A stretch of 24,537 nt of DNA from Apostichopus parvimensis (Eukaryota; Echinodermata; Holothuroidea; Aspidochirotida; Stichopodidae): the NCBI GenBank assembly GCA_000934455.1, contig KN886380.1, positions 1-24,537 of the forward strand, in the 5' to 3' direction. The translations under genes were made by a program, and so were the position numbers. Position 1 is the first letter of the stretch, and every line of letters starts with the position of its first letter. Shown here piece after piece: positions 10,039 through 20,237 of the stretch. The notes under the pieces were generated by a model that was not told where the DNA came from, did not search any database, and saw only the letters and a program-made list of their open reading frames with translations.

Positions 10039-13000
10039 GTACGTACAGTCGAAAAGCTTGCGGAAAACAAAACGTTTGATATTTCTTTCGTCAAGGTATT
10101 TGGTATTATAACCAAAGTATAGTCACACTTCGGTTACCTCTATTCATCTATAAAGTCCCTCTATTAAAGTTATAAGAAACAGGACAGACTGTATTGTTTA
10201 ACCTTTTTCTTGTAGTTGACAAAAAATGAAATGTGAACATGCCCATCATCCACAACTTTTCTATTTGACAATTCACCTTATTGTTTTCAAAGAGATTTGT
10301 TGCACTTCAGGGAGTCATTGATCCATTTTTTCAATGCTATATTAAATGGTCAAGTTGCTATTTGAGTGTAAAGATCTATTATAGTTTTCTACAGAGTTAT
10401 ACAAGTATAAAGATGTATAACAGTTTTCTACAGAGGAACTATAGTAATCAATGAGAGTTCTAGATTCAGAGCTTTTGGAAATGCTACACAAAATTGTAAC
10501 CCTAAATTATTTCTTGCATAAGTTAAATCTGATCAAGCACAGTTAATTTGGTTCTAAGTTTTGTGGCTTTCTTTTCACCAGGGCAGTCCAAGTTACTGTT
10601 GAAGCCCAAGACGACAGAGGAAGTGTCTAAAATTCTACAGTATTGTTATAAACGTAGCTTAGCAGTTGTGCCTCAAGGTGGAAATACTGGACTGGTTGGT
10701 GGCAGTGTTCCTGTGTTTGATGAGATTGTTATTTCGACAGCCCTCATGAATGATATTATCAATTTTAATCAGCTGTCAGGTAAGGAAAAACGGGAGAAAT
10801 TTACTGTTTTAAATTTTGGTTAAATAACATGGTTCCCAGTCAATTTTACATTGTTCATATACCTACAGTATGAGGAAATATTTATCTCAGAGAGTTGAAG
10901 GTTGGTTTCTTGCTGGAAGCAAAGGAAGCTATGCAGTCATGTTGGTGTGTGTGCATGTGTGTGTGCGTCTGTGATATTTGCTTGGGTGCATTTTAACTCA
11001 ACAACGGAGTGATGGATATTTGTCATACTTGCTATGCAGATGTATTGTAGTGAGAAGGTGTGCCCCATTGTTTTTGGTGCAGACCTTATGAATATTAATG
11101 AGGTAATGGGGTCAAACATAGAAATCTTTAAGAATTGGGAATAAATATTATGATATTGGTTGATGGCATACAACACTATAATATTCCACTGAACAAAGAA
11201 CTGTAGTGCCGGTTGGGCTCTTTAGTTTTATCCAAATTTCACATCTGCTGAAGACTTTAAAACTGGTGTTACAACTATTGTCAGAACAGAAATGTTTTGA
11301 ATTGGTAAGAAAGTTAAAAACATCTGGTTGGATGTCATTACTGAAATTATACAATTGTAGATGGTGTAAATGTAAAGTGTTGATAGTGATCAATTTTTTT
11401 TTCCTTTTTGAAAATTGCAGTAATTAGTTGAATTTTCTGGAGCTATTGTGTATCTCTCATGACACTTGTGCAATGAAAGCTGGGGGTTTGTGTTAAATTT
11501 TGCCATAATCAGGTTGTAGTATACTTAAATGATACAGGTAAGAATGGGTCCATGTATATTTGGAATCATCAAAACATCTCCGAATACAAAAAGAAATTAT
11601 TCCTTTTGCCTATACATTGAATATCAGGAAGAACATTGCTTGTGGATATTTGGGAGCAAGTGTGTAGATAAATTGGGTGTCAGAATATGGACAAGGAGCA
11701 GAGGTCCTTGGGAGTTGCATGAAAATAAAAATGTAGGTTTACACTTCCCGCAAACCTGAAGACTTCTACTCTGTGCAGGATGAATGAATTAGGATGAATG
11801 ACTTTATTGTCTCAACAGGAACGCTGACTTGCCAGGCAGGTTGCATATTAGAGAATTTGGATCAGTTTGTCCAGAAACAGGGATATACGATGCCGTTGGA
11901 CCTAGGTGCTAAAGGAAGCTGCCACATTGGAGGAAATGTGGCAACCAATGCCGGTGGCATTCGCCTCTTGAGATACGGTTCCCTGCATGGAAACGTCCTT
12001 GGAGTTGAAGTGGTGAGCAGGGTATTCACTGTATGTAGTTATTCTATGATGTAAAACCTCGGTAATAACAATGAGGTGTGGGAACCAAGTTCTTGGGGTG
12101 TGTGAGGATTGATAGAATAATATGGAACCATTTCTTAGAGTGGATGATAAATGATTGCAGCAGACCAGATTGTCACTGCTTTTACAAATAATTTAACTCA
12201 GAATTTGCTAATCAATTTAGGATGATCTGAAAATTAACGGCTCTACAGGTCAGTTTTTTAGTCCGCAGTATTGATATTAATATTGCTTTGAAAGTTGTCA
12301 GAGTTTGATGATGACTACAAAGTATTTGATGCAATATTTTGCATGCTTGTTCATTGTTTTAAGGTTCTCGCTAACGGTGAAGTGTTCAACGGCTTGACAA
12401 CTTTGAGGAAAGACAACACTGGTTATGATCTTAAGCAGCTGTTCATCGGCTCGGAGGGAACGCTGGGAGTAATAACGGCCGTCAGTTTGTTATGTCCACC
12501 AAAACCACAATCTGTGAATCTTGCCTTTCTTGGTAAGTGAGAGAGGATGTCTGTTGATTTGTTTTTTTTCTCTTTGTCTGTAAAGTATCACAATTGTCAG
12601 AAATTTAGAATGGTAGTAAAACATACAACTTTAGGCTACTGCAAATAGAATGACAACATATATAGTGAAGTAGAAGAAAATAACACTGTTGACGATTGTG
12701 GAGGCAAAAAATTAATCAGGAGAGTAGAAACATGACAAGGAAGAGAAAAACCATGAAATGAAAGCAGGAAAAAGAGTACGATGAAAGAGGGGGAGAAGGA
12801 GGAGGAGAAGCAAAGGCGAAGTAGAAGGGAAAGGGGAAAGAGGAGAAAATGGAGAAGGAGAAGCCAAACTAATTGTAGAAAAGTCAGAAGAGTATTATAA
12901 AATGAGATGGAGGAAGAGTACTTATGCTCATTTCCGGAAACATATATGTGCCATGGAACATTCATTCCTGACACTGCTCCATCTCAGGGAGGTGAATATG

Positions 13001-15807
13001 TGTAAATAAAAAAAAAAAATCTTTTCCAAAGACAATCAGGGGGCTAAGGAACATTGCCAAATTTCCAGTATAAATGAATGCACATTTTTTAGAGTAGTGT
13101 ATGATGCAATAGAACGAGAGCTTGGAATAGAACATGCTAAGCTGTCAGAGCATTTGTGTTATATTATGTTAGTATCCATGAAAAAGTTTTTAAGAAAAAA
13201 GTTTTTGAAGTTTTGCAGTCTTGTAGTATGAATGCAAGGCCTTCTCACATGACTATACAACAGCTACAACCTCTGGACTGATACTTTGTCACACCCACAG
13301 ACCAAAGTCTTCACAATTCCAACAGTTACTCCGGGGGGGGGGTGGGCAGTACAGTGCGCCATATTTATGTTTCCCCTGGAGGACTACCCATTAGGTGCAG
13401 CCACAAACTGGTGAATACAAAGTATATTTACAAATTAACGATGCATTTATACACCTGTGTGAAGAGAGGCAATGAAGATAAAATTCCTTTGCCGAAGGAC
13501 ACAATGTCAGGATCTAGCCAGGACTCAAAACTTGCAACATCCTTAGATGACAAGTCTATTGCTTTCCTATAAGCAACCACCTATTTAGGACTGAGACCAT
13601 CTGTTTACCTGAAGATGTCTTCTCTGCAGTACTCTGAGAATTATTCCAGACTGTTGAATTATTTTTTGACGATCAAATTTGGTAACTTTTTCTTGTGATG
13701 CGTACATTGTAGTTTGTCATACAGTGTTACGTGTACAGTGTTACGAGTACATTGTTACGAGTACAGTGTACGAGTACAGTGTTACGTGTACAGATTTATG
13801 TGGTCGTCACTTGCTTTTTATCTTTCTACGCAGGTTGTAAAGATTTTGGCGCAGTTTTAGACACTCTCAAATTTGCAAAAGCAAAACTAGGAGAGGTTCT
13901 GTCAGCATTTGAGGTACTGGACCATGAGTGCATGAAGGTAAGCCTTTTCTTCTTATTTAACTATTATTTACAGAAAACCTGATTTAAATTTGGGCTTGAC
14001 CCTTTCTAATCAACAATTTTGCACAACTACTGACAATTGTGGTCTTCATGCAAACACCATACCCGTAGGCCTCTGTAGCATTCTGTCCTATGTATGTCCC
14101 TTAACAGTAAATTGTGAAGGGTGCATAAATATTTTCAATTTCGATCCCCCTGACATTTCTTTGGACAAATTTGTTTTAAATTTGCTTTGAAGGTGTATTT
14201 AGTTTCAATGCTATATCCTCTAGGTACAAGAGACGTATGGAAATCACAAAAATCCCCTGGTGGGACCACCTCATGAATTCTACGTCCTCGTGGAAACGTC
14301 GGGCTCGAACGAAGATCACGACCAACAGAAAATGACATCATTCCTCGAAGAAGCCATGGAGAAGAGTCTTGTAGAAGATGGTACCTTGGCAACCGACACT
14401 GCTAAGTTTCAGGTATGCTTTTCACACAAATTTGTTAGAGGAATATTCAAGAAAAATTCAGAATAAAGCAATAACCAATAGAGTGTTAATATTTTAAGAA
14501 AAATTAAGAATAGAGCAAATAACAAATAGAGAGTTTATATTTCTTAATAAAACTGAATCTCTTATTGTCTGGTAATGGAATGTCTGTGACTAGGGATGTA
14601 GCCATTGCAGGAAGTGAGCTTCATGAAAATTTTCATAGGTTGTTACCATGGGAATGATTTTGGGAACACTTTGGGCGGGTCGGTCAGACAAGTATCAAAC
14701 AATGTTTAGGATTAAAACAAAGGTTACGTTCTGCACATACCAGTTTTTATTGCGGCGATGAGAGTTACTGGAGATTAGTATAGGGGAGGTAATTTTATCA
14801 GGGAACCTAGAGGGACACAAAAATATTTGTAGATATGCTAAACTGACCACAAAGTTTCAAAACATTATAATGAATACAATTTGGAAACATGTTTTTGTCA
14901 AATTTTGGTAACATCTGTCTGGGTGTTATTGTCAAGTGTTTGTAACCGTTTGCCATGAGTCGTAATGATGTAAACCGAATGAGGTAGTCTTCTGTAAATT
15001 TTTTCTACCATCATGCTTTCATTCTTTTAGGTTCTTATTACAGTCCCTAGATGTTCTTCGATACTATAAAAAATCCAATGACAAATTAGTTGTTATTAAC
15101 GATCTTGACTTGTTTAAAACATTTGCATTTTGCTAACAATTTCTTGGCGATGAAATGTTGAGGATAATCAAATTAAATTGAGTCATTTGCTCACACATTT
15201 AGTCTTCCAGGTTAAAGAATCTTAGTCAATGGATAATGCCCTCAAGTTGAAGAAAACTCCAGCTGGGATTTACTTTAAAGTCATTTCATATTGCAATCCT
15301 ATATTTTGAGTCATATTCCATAGATTTGTTAACTTTGAGATCACTTTCAAAGAACATCCTGCTGTTTCCCATTCCACACATCAGACCCTTTGGCATCTAC
15401 GAGAAGGCATCGCGGAGAGTCTCAATAGGGTAGGCGTCACGTACAAATACGACTTTTCCTTCGCAGTCGAAGACTTTTACGATCTCGTCGAGGTGATGCG
15501 AACAAGACTCCGCAGCGAGGCTCTGCTCGTCTGCGGCTATGGGCACGTCGGGGACGGCAATCTCCACTTGAACATCGTGGGACCGACGTTGAGCAAAGAA
15601 TTCCGGGCCTTGATCGAACCGTTCGTGTTCGATTGGACCGCATCCAAAGGGGGCAGCGTGAGCGCAGAACACGGGCTGGGTCTCAAGAAGAGGCACGCGA
15701 TGGGGTTTAGTAAATCGGACAAACAAATTGAAATTATGCAAGAGATGAAACGATTGTTTGATCCTAAATGTATTCTGAATCCGTATAAAACAATACCAGG
15801 TGTATAA
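9603..15807 (+). CDS. D2HGDH: D-2-hydroxyglutarate dehydrogenase, complete seven-exon coding region
   Basis: This mitochondrial FAD enzyme oxidises D-2-hydroxyglutarate to 2-oxoglutarate and passes electrons to the ETF system. Coding exons: 9603-10038, 10582-10779, 11819-12012, 12364-12532, 13834-13937, 14224-14412 and 15385-15807. They total 1713 nt (570 residues plus stop) and all phases agree (1, 1, 0, 1, 0, 0). The first ~110 residues are basic and serine-rich, as expected for a mitochondrial import signal, and make it about 50 residues longer than the human protein. The PCMH-type FAD domain shows [19 protein letters not shown] (residue ~176 on), [19 protein letters not shown] and [21 protein letters not shown]. 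The C-terminal domain shows [13 protein letters not shown] and SAEHGLG. At a constant offset of +50 from human, R436, K451, H484, H491, N493, E525 and H526 match the reported substrate/zinc residues, while human T390 is Ala440. The protein appears functional. Confidence 0.96.
10582..10779 (+). CDS. D2HGDH: D2HGDH coding exon 2 (FAD-binding)
   Basis: Acceptor TTTCACCAG before 10582; donor TCAG|GTAAGG after 10779. It carries the FAD pyrophosphate-binding glycine motif GGNTGLVGG and the FDEIVIST strand. Both borders are phase 1. Confidence 0.95.
11819..12012 (+). CDS. D2HGDH: D2HGDH coding exon 3 (FAD-binding)
   Basis: Acceptor CTCAACAG; donor GTG|GTGAGC. Encodes [11 protein letters not shown] and the near-invariant [19 protein letters not shown], then [14 protein letters not shown]. 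Ends in phase 0, so the second V of GVEVV comes from the next exon. Confidence 0.95.
12364..12532 (+). CDS. D2HGDH: D2HGDH coding exon 4
   Basis: Acceptor TTTTAAG; donor TTG|GTAAGT. Encodes [20 protein letters not shown] and [20 protein letters not shown], the end of the PCMH FAD domain. Ends in phase 1. Confidence 0.95.
12718..12864. repeat. Polypurine (GA-rich) tract in D2HGDH intron 4
   Basis: About 150 bp of nearly pure A/G on the plus strand (GAGGAGGAGAAG-like blocks), a potential triplex-forming tract in a transcribed intron. The minus-strand open frame across it (12974-12636) is leucine/serine/phenylalanine-rich from base bias alone. Confidence 0.75.
13333..13342. repeat. 10-G homopolymer
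   Basis: Ten consecutive G are followed by TGGG, immediately beside the 3' end of the inverted SINE copy at 13349-13585. Confidence 0.75.
13349..13585 (-). mobile_element. tRNA-derived SINE, diverged copy B (antisense in D2HGDH intron 4)
   Basis: Read on the minus strand, this segment aligns along its length with the copy at 22100-22323. Shared blocks, in order: an (A)GCAAT(G/A)GACTTGT tRNA-like head, a degraded B box (13521-13531, GTTTTGAGTCC), GAGTCCTGGC(C/T)AGATCC, CTTCATTGCCTCTCTT, GTGTATAAAT, and TGTGGCTGCACCT with GG(T/C)GCACTGTA near the end. The decayed promoter suggests an old, inactive insertion. Ends are approximate and no target-site duplication was identified. Confidence 0.8.
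13721..13793. repeat. 14-bp minisatellite, five units
   Basis: Units of the form ACAGTGTTACGTGT start at 13721, 13735, 13749, 13763 (13 bp) and 13776, followed by a partial unit. The array ends about 40 bp upstream of the D2HGDH exon 5 acceptor, between a normal branch-point distance and the coding exon. Confidence 0.85.
13834..13937 (+). CDS. D2HGDH: D2HGDH coding exon 5
   Basis: Acceptor CTACGCAG; donor AAG|GTAAGC. Encodes [20 protein letters not shown] and [13 protein letters not shown], matching the human segment around GEILSAFEFMDAVCMQ. Ends in phase 0. Confidence 0.94.
14224..14412 (+). CDS. D2HGDH: D2HGDH coding exon 6
   Basis: Acceptor CCTCTAG; donor CAG|GTATGC; exactly 63 codons. 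Encodes [19 protein letters not shown], then [18 protein letters not shown], matching the human SPFYVLIETSGSN and LVTDGTMATD blocks. GC-ending codons are frequent in its first half. Confidence 0.95.
15385..15807 (+). CDS. D2HGDH: D2HGDH coding exon 7 (catalytic C-terminus)
   Basis: Acceptor CACACATCAG; stop TAA at 15805-15807. It carries [57 protein letters not shown] and the terminal [16 protein letters not shown]. The zinc/substrate histidines are H484 and H491, and E525-H526 lie in SAEHG. The first ~280 bp use GC-ending, CpG-containing codons heavily while the last ~100 bp are AT-rich. Confidence 0.96.
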   Translation, partial: TLWHLREGIAESLNRVGVTYKYDFSFAVEDFYDLVEVMRTRLRSEALLVCGYGHVGDGNLHLNIVGPTLSKEFRALIEPFVFDWTASKGGSVSAEHGLGLKKRHAMGFSKSDKQIEIMQEMKRLFDPKCILNPYKTIPGV

Positions 15808-15839
15808 GAATTATCCGGGATACGTATAGAATAATTAGG

Positions 15840-16066
15840 GGTATCCCTTTTGTGGAGAAGCACAAGTTAAACAAAGATTTCACAGATGTAGTAATTCGAG
15901 GCAAGGCAGTATACATGGATGAAAAGTTTTCTTGCCATCCCACAGGTGTTCCTTAGTTACTCTTTGCTCTAAGCTGTGAGTTAGAGAAGAAACTGAAAAT
16001 TTACAAGTTATTGTAGCCCGATGATCTGAGGCCGAATTTGATTGAAGAAATTATTCTCAAGGGTAA
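15840..16066 (+). pseudogene. Decayed BTB/Kelch-type coding fragment
   Basis: One frame, counting codons from 15852, reads EKHKLNKDFTDVVIRGK, then MDEKFSCHPTGVP, a TAG stop, LLFALSCELEKKL, a second stop (TAG), and PDDLRPNLIEEIILKG. This follows the order of a BTB/POZ domain: the DVxI strand, F-(S/P)-CH before the A2 helix, then the S/D-DLRES...E-I-x-LKG segment of KLHL-like proteins. With two in-frame stops and no intact domain it is best read as a dead fragment lying in the presumed D2HGDH 3' UTR. The match is from memory of the family, so chance resemblance is not excluded. Confidence 0.45.
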
Positions 16067-16072
16067 GATATG

Positions 16073-16372
16073 TAGTTATAGGGTTGTCATTTTTTAAGGA
16101 ATGTCAAACATTGCTATAAAACAAAAGGAAAGAATTTTTCCAAATTTCTACATTGATTGCCAAAAGATATGCACTAAAGTTCTGTTTTTTATTGCAACAT
16201 ATTGTACTGTTTTCTAATTCTTTTTTATTAATTAAGTAGTTATAGGGTTGTCATTGTTTAAGGAATGTCAAACATTTTTATAATGAAAAAAGGAGAGAAT
16301 TTTTTTTCAAATTTCTACATTGATTGCCCAAAGATATGCACTTGGACTGTTCTCTAATACTTTTTAATTTGT
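16073..16372 (+). repeat. Tandem duplication of a ~140-165 bp unit
   Basis: The segment 16073-16236 is repeated directly at 16237-16372. Both copies start TAGTTATAGGGTTGTCATT and share TTTAAGGAATGTCAAACATT, AAATTTCTACATTGATTGCC, AAAGATATGCACT and a closing ACTGTT(T/C)TCTAAT. The first copy has about 30 extra bases near its end. It lies in the D2HGDH 3' region and has no coding potential. Confidence 0.88.
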
Positions 16373-16624
16373 ACGGGCATATAAATTTCCGTTTTATTAT
16401 ATTATTGTAAATAACATTGTTTTGTTAAAGTGCAATACGATATAACCTAGAGTGAACTGTTCTATTATACGTAATCTAATTTACACTGTTGTGACTGTTG
16501 CAATCAAATACAACTTGAATTTTGTTGGTGAACTTTTAAAACGTTTTGCCAAACTATCGATTCATAGGCAGTTTGGTGGCCAAGATTTGAGTATGAAATA
16601 CATTTTGATTGATTGTTGTCAAAG

Positions 16625-16715
16625 ATTAATGATAATAATAATTAATTCTTTTATAGTGCCTTAGTGACATCAAAATATGATCTCAAAGCACTTCATAATA
16701 AAGCATAAAATTGAT
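16625..16715 (+). repeat. Candidate dispersed repeat: (AAT)n with TTTATAGTGCCTT and AAAGCACTT
   Basis: An AT-rich triplet run is followed by CTTTTATAGTGCCTT and, 25 bp on, CTCAAAGCACTT. The segment at 22770-22860 has the same plan (triplet run, then CTTATATAGCGC). Such microsatellite-linked TATAGCGC sequences are common in marine invertebrate genomes. The family is not identified. Confidence 0.4.
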
Positions 16716-16752
16716 ACAGCGATAAAATAAAATATTAAAACAGTTGAATAAA
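16697..16752 (+). terminator. Cluster of AATAAA poly(A) signals after D2HGDH
   Basis: Three AATAAA hexamers occur at 16697-16702, 16726-16731 and 16747-16752, the first exact AATAAA that I find downstream of the D2HGDH stop. If used, the 3' UTR would be about 900 nt and include the BTB fragment and the tandem duplication. AATAAA is frequent in AT-rich DNA, so this is tentative. Confidence 0.35.
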
Positions 16753-17130
16753 CGAGTCAACATTGAACGAGTGACAAAGACACCGAGGAATGATTGATCA
16801 GAAACATCATTTTTACAGTTTTAGGGAGCATAAAATGTCAAATGTTTCTACTTTTTTTCCATTAATAGTGTGATTACTAGGGATTATCTAATAGAGGAAA
16901 TGAAGACTTGCTGCATTTTTCTGCATCAACAATGGATAACTCCACATCTTGATAAATTTTGGACAAAAGTTAATTTTGCTGGAATGAGTGAATCTTACAA
17001 CGGCTATGTGAGTTTTACATCACTCAGAAGTCGATAAAATTTGGACAGAATTAATTCTCAAAGCCATGAAATATAGAGTTTCCTTTTCAGAGGGCTTTCA
17101 AAATGTCAGCTGATATACATATAATTATGT

Positions 17131-17178
17131 ACGTACGTACGTATGTGTGCGTGTTTGTATGTGTGTATGTATGTATCT
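17131..17178. repeat. Tetranucleotide/GT microsatellite
   Basis: Imperfect GTAC units grade into GTAT and GTGT units over about 48 bp. Confidence 0.8.
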
Positions 17179-17922
17179 TTAATGTATTTCATTATTTCAA
17201 ATGCTAAGCTAATGTAAAATATGAGAGTAATATTATTTTTTTTATAGACATGAATAAATATAAAAACACTTTTTTAATATTTTCTGGGAAGGGAAAGAAA
17301 TTCATTTAACACAACTGGAAAAGTCTAGAAAATTTCAAAATAAATTTTTTTGGGGGTTTCGTTGTGCTAAATCACGCAGCAAAAACTTTTTCGATTGTAT
17401 TTTTTTTACAAATATGCAAAACCAAGGCTTAAAGGTTCAATTATAAGAAATATGATACGTGTTGATTAAAGTCAAATAAAACAATAGCATCCAAATATTT
17501 TGTTTTGTTTTGTCTTTCACTGATGAGTCACTATTGCTCAGAAAATGTAATATGAAAATGAACGTGGAAAGCCCATTAAACGCAAACATGAATGCATGGT
17601 TTCTGGAGTGAGACCATGACCCAAATGAGCAGCTATTTCATTGAAAACTGGCAAACAATGAAAATTTGCCAGATTTTGCCCACATTACATTGGGTTGATG
17701 TTTCTACTGAGCCTCTTAACCAGAAAACAATAATGCATTGTCTTCATACGTACTTGGGTACTATAGATGATTGACCGTACTTTCCTCATTCCGTGTGCAG
17801 GTGTTACTGTATGTAAAAGCAGTTCGAAAGGGATGTTCTGTTGTGAGGCATTACTATATATATCTTTCTTCTGGAGTCTTCATTAAGTTAATGAATGTAT
17901 GTATACTTGTCTGTCTGGACCT

Positions 17923-18082
17923 CCCCCCCCCCCCCCCCCGAAAAGAGAACAAAGTACTAAATCTACAGCACACTCAAAATACAGCCGCAACCAATTAATC
18001 AATTTTTCTCCTACCTCTGCATGACCATACCAAGATGTGACAGGAGTAGAATATATCGTGCTACTTCTCCCCCCCCCCCCCC
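17923..18082. repeat. Pair of long C homopolymers (17 C and 14 C)
   Basis: Seventeen consecutive C at 17923-17939 and fourteen at 18069-18082, 129 bp apart. The second is followed directly by AG and looks like a splice acceptor, but no exon follows that I can recognise. Confidence 0.8.
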
Positions 18083-18915
18083 AGGAAGTCCAAACGGGCG
18101 CTATTTTGGGAGCCGCTGTTTTTTGGAGCAAACTCGAGAGCCCACATTTTTCGGGGGTTCCTTTCGGGAGCAGTTTTTTTTTAAAGCGGGCACCCGTTTT
18201 TCACAAGAGGTCGTCATCGAATGGCCAATCGCACTCCGCATTTGGGCAGAAAACATTTAGAACCACCATGGATGTACATGTCCTCTCTTAGGAATCATAG
18301 TTAGTAGTAACTTTTCTGACACTCATCAATAATTTGAAATGTTGGAGTAACCTGAAAAGACTTTGTGGCAAATTTGAGCAAACTAAATGTGAAGGCTATA
18401 CCGACTTTGGCATAAATGTATGAGCGACCATTGTAGAAGAGGCATGGCCACGGGGACTGAATGTAAAGCCCGCCACCGCAATTCCAAACACTGGTCTTCT
18501 CTCTGACCTGAATCTAGCGGCATCATACTACCGTATTCTGGCAACGTCGAAGTATTTTGGTTGGTGTTAAATTTTGACAACGATGACGAAGTGTCGCCTT
18601 GAGATATTTGAGTCGACGAGTTTAATCGCTAATTCAAAGAAGCTTTCATATGAAAGGGTTCGTAAATAATAACTTATAATTTTCACTTATTTTCTGCATA
18701 CGTTTATTCAAGGTGACATGTCTCCGATTGATCTCTTGTACACTTGCTAATGGACAGCACAAATCATAATCATAGCCTAAGTTAGACCTACTCTAGCCGG
18801 TAGCCCAGACATAGGACTATAGCCTAGGCTCCGCCAAGCATAGCCAAAGACTGAGTTCATTAATTCTATGCTATGCAAAGCGAGGCTAATAAAAGTATCA
18901 TGCTCTAGAGCCGGG

Positions 18916-19506
18916 TATATAAACTATTTTAGTATATAAATGTTTGGAAGTCACTGTAGGCCCCAGACAGTGTGTGTCAAATTTACAACACATTAAAGTA
19001 ACTTGCAAAGGTACTTGAAGAGGTTAAATATAGTTTTTAGTTGTAGTACTTACTCTCGAAAACTATGTTTTAAATGACCCTCTGACGACCCAGTCGCCCT
19101 TCTGACTCTTTCAATTGACGACCTCAACTCTCCAGTAAATGGCCTAGACATGTGAGGCATATGTGAGGCATACGTGTGAGCTGTATATTATTCCTAATAA
19201 GTAAGGCAATACAAACATGAATGTAATATCCACCCTGTCCTATAACCACTCTCTTAATGAGATAAACACAGGGTGAACATGACCTGAGTAACTGCAATAT
19301 ATGTATAACTGTTATCAGTATCTTAACTCTCTGCCAGCCATTTGGAGAAGAGAGTGAGTGAACACATGTGTGTCCCTTATATACCAGCCTGGGTACTTTC
19401 AATGGTAACCTAATTAGCATGTGTATAGAAACTTTATAAAGTGCTACTGATGGAAAATTCCATCAATTCAATCTGGATTACTCTAGCCAGAGGCTTATTA
19501 GAGGGG
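18916..19506 (+). promoter_or_regulatory. Candidate VEPH1 promoter and leader exon
   Basis: A GC-flanked TATA element (GGGTATATAAAC, TATATAAA at 18916-18923) lies about 590 bp before a consensus donor (AGGGG|GTAAGT, exon end 19506). Together with the strong acceptor at 20236-20237, this would give a leader exon and a 0.73-kb leader intron. There is no direct support for transcription here, and other start sites are possible. Confidence 0.2.
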
Positions 19507-20237
19507 GTAAGTAAACAAACAAAGTTGACCAGTATAATATGGTCACTACACACTAACACAATAGATACCATTAGCCAGTTGAAGTTTCAGTTAAACCTAA
19601 CAGTGTTTTTGTCACAGAAATGTTTCTAAATGTCTGATTTGACATCCTCAATTCCTGAGTGAGTTGAGGATTAACAGTTATGACTGGAGGACATGTGTGT
19701 ACAGTTGTAGATTATAGTAGTCTGAATTTTGGAGGGAAATAGTTGACCTCAAACTGATGAGAATATGTAGTGATTATAAATTGCATGATATATCTGTGTA
19801 ATATTGACAAGAAAGCCATGAGACTGTATGTTTTTGATGTATGTATAGGCTTTATCAGTGAAACCAATGTACCCAAACTCCTCTCTTGAGATGTTCTGAG
19901 TGTATCGAGAGTATCTAGAAGATATGGTAATTCTGAATAACCATGATTATGCAGCTAATGTAAAAACCACATTGATTGGTTCTAGAGCATTTTGGCAAAA
20001 GTTGTTGATATGCAAGTACCCAGGTGTATGTACATTGTTAGTGTGGTGTCCAAAATCTCTGTGGCAGACAGCCAAAGAGGCAAGGAACAATATGTTCAAG
20101 GAGTCCTATGTACACAAATCTGTGTGTAATGCACAGTTGAGTCACATTATGCCGACCCATTGGGATAAGCAAACGTTTGCGGGAAGAGTCACATGTATAA
20201 AAAGTACCAAACTTGATTGTTTCTTTTCCCACTTTAG

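Larger units (their letters stand above)
16753..18915. other. Intergenic region between D2HGDH and VEPH1
   Basis: No convincing gene. Visible: a GTAC/GTAT microsatellite (17131-17178), two long C homopolymers (17923-17939 and 18069-18082), and a CpG-richer block at 18093-18250 with an inverted-neutral CCAAT (GGCCAATCGC). The short open frames here have no recognisable motif. Confidence 0.5.

Noticed and set aside
11529-11759. 76-residue plus-strand open frame just before D2HGDH exon 3
   Set aside because: Lies in an intron, out of register with the conserved protein, and shows no family motif.
12636-12974. 112-residue minus-strand open frame
   Set aside because: Complement of a GA-rich tract; low-complexity Leu/Ser/Phe sequence inside a D2HGDH intron.
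15397-15741. 114-residue minus-strand open frame
   Set aside because: Antisense shadow of the GC-rich D2HGDH catalytic exon.
18021-18291. Two overlapping plus-strand open frames across a C homopolymer
   Set aside because: Proline runs come from the 14-C tract. The rest matches nothing I know and has no clear splice partners.
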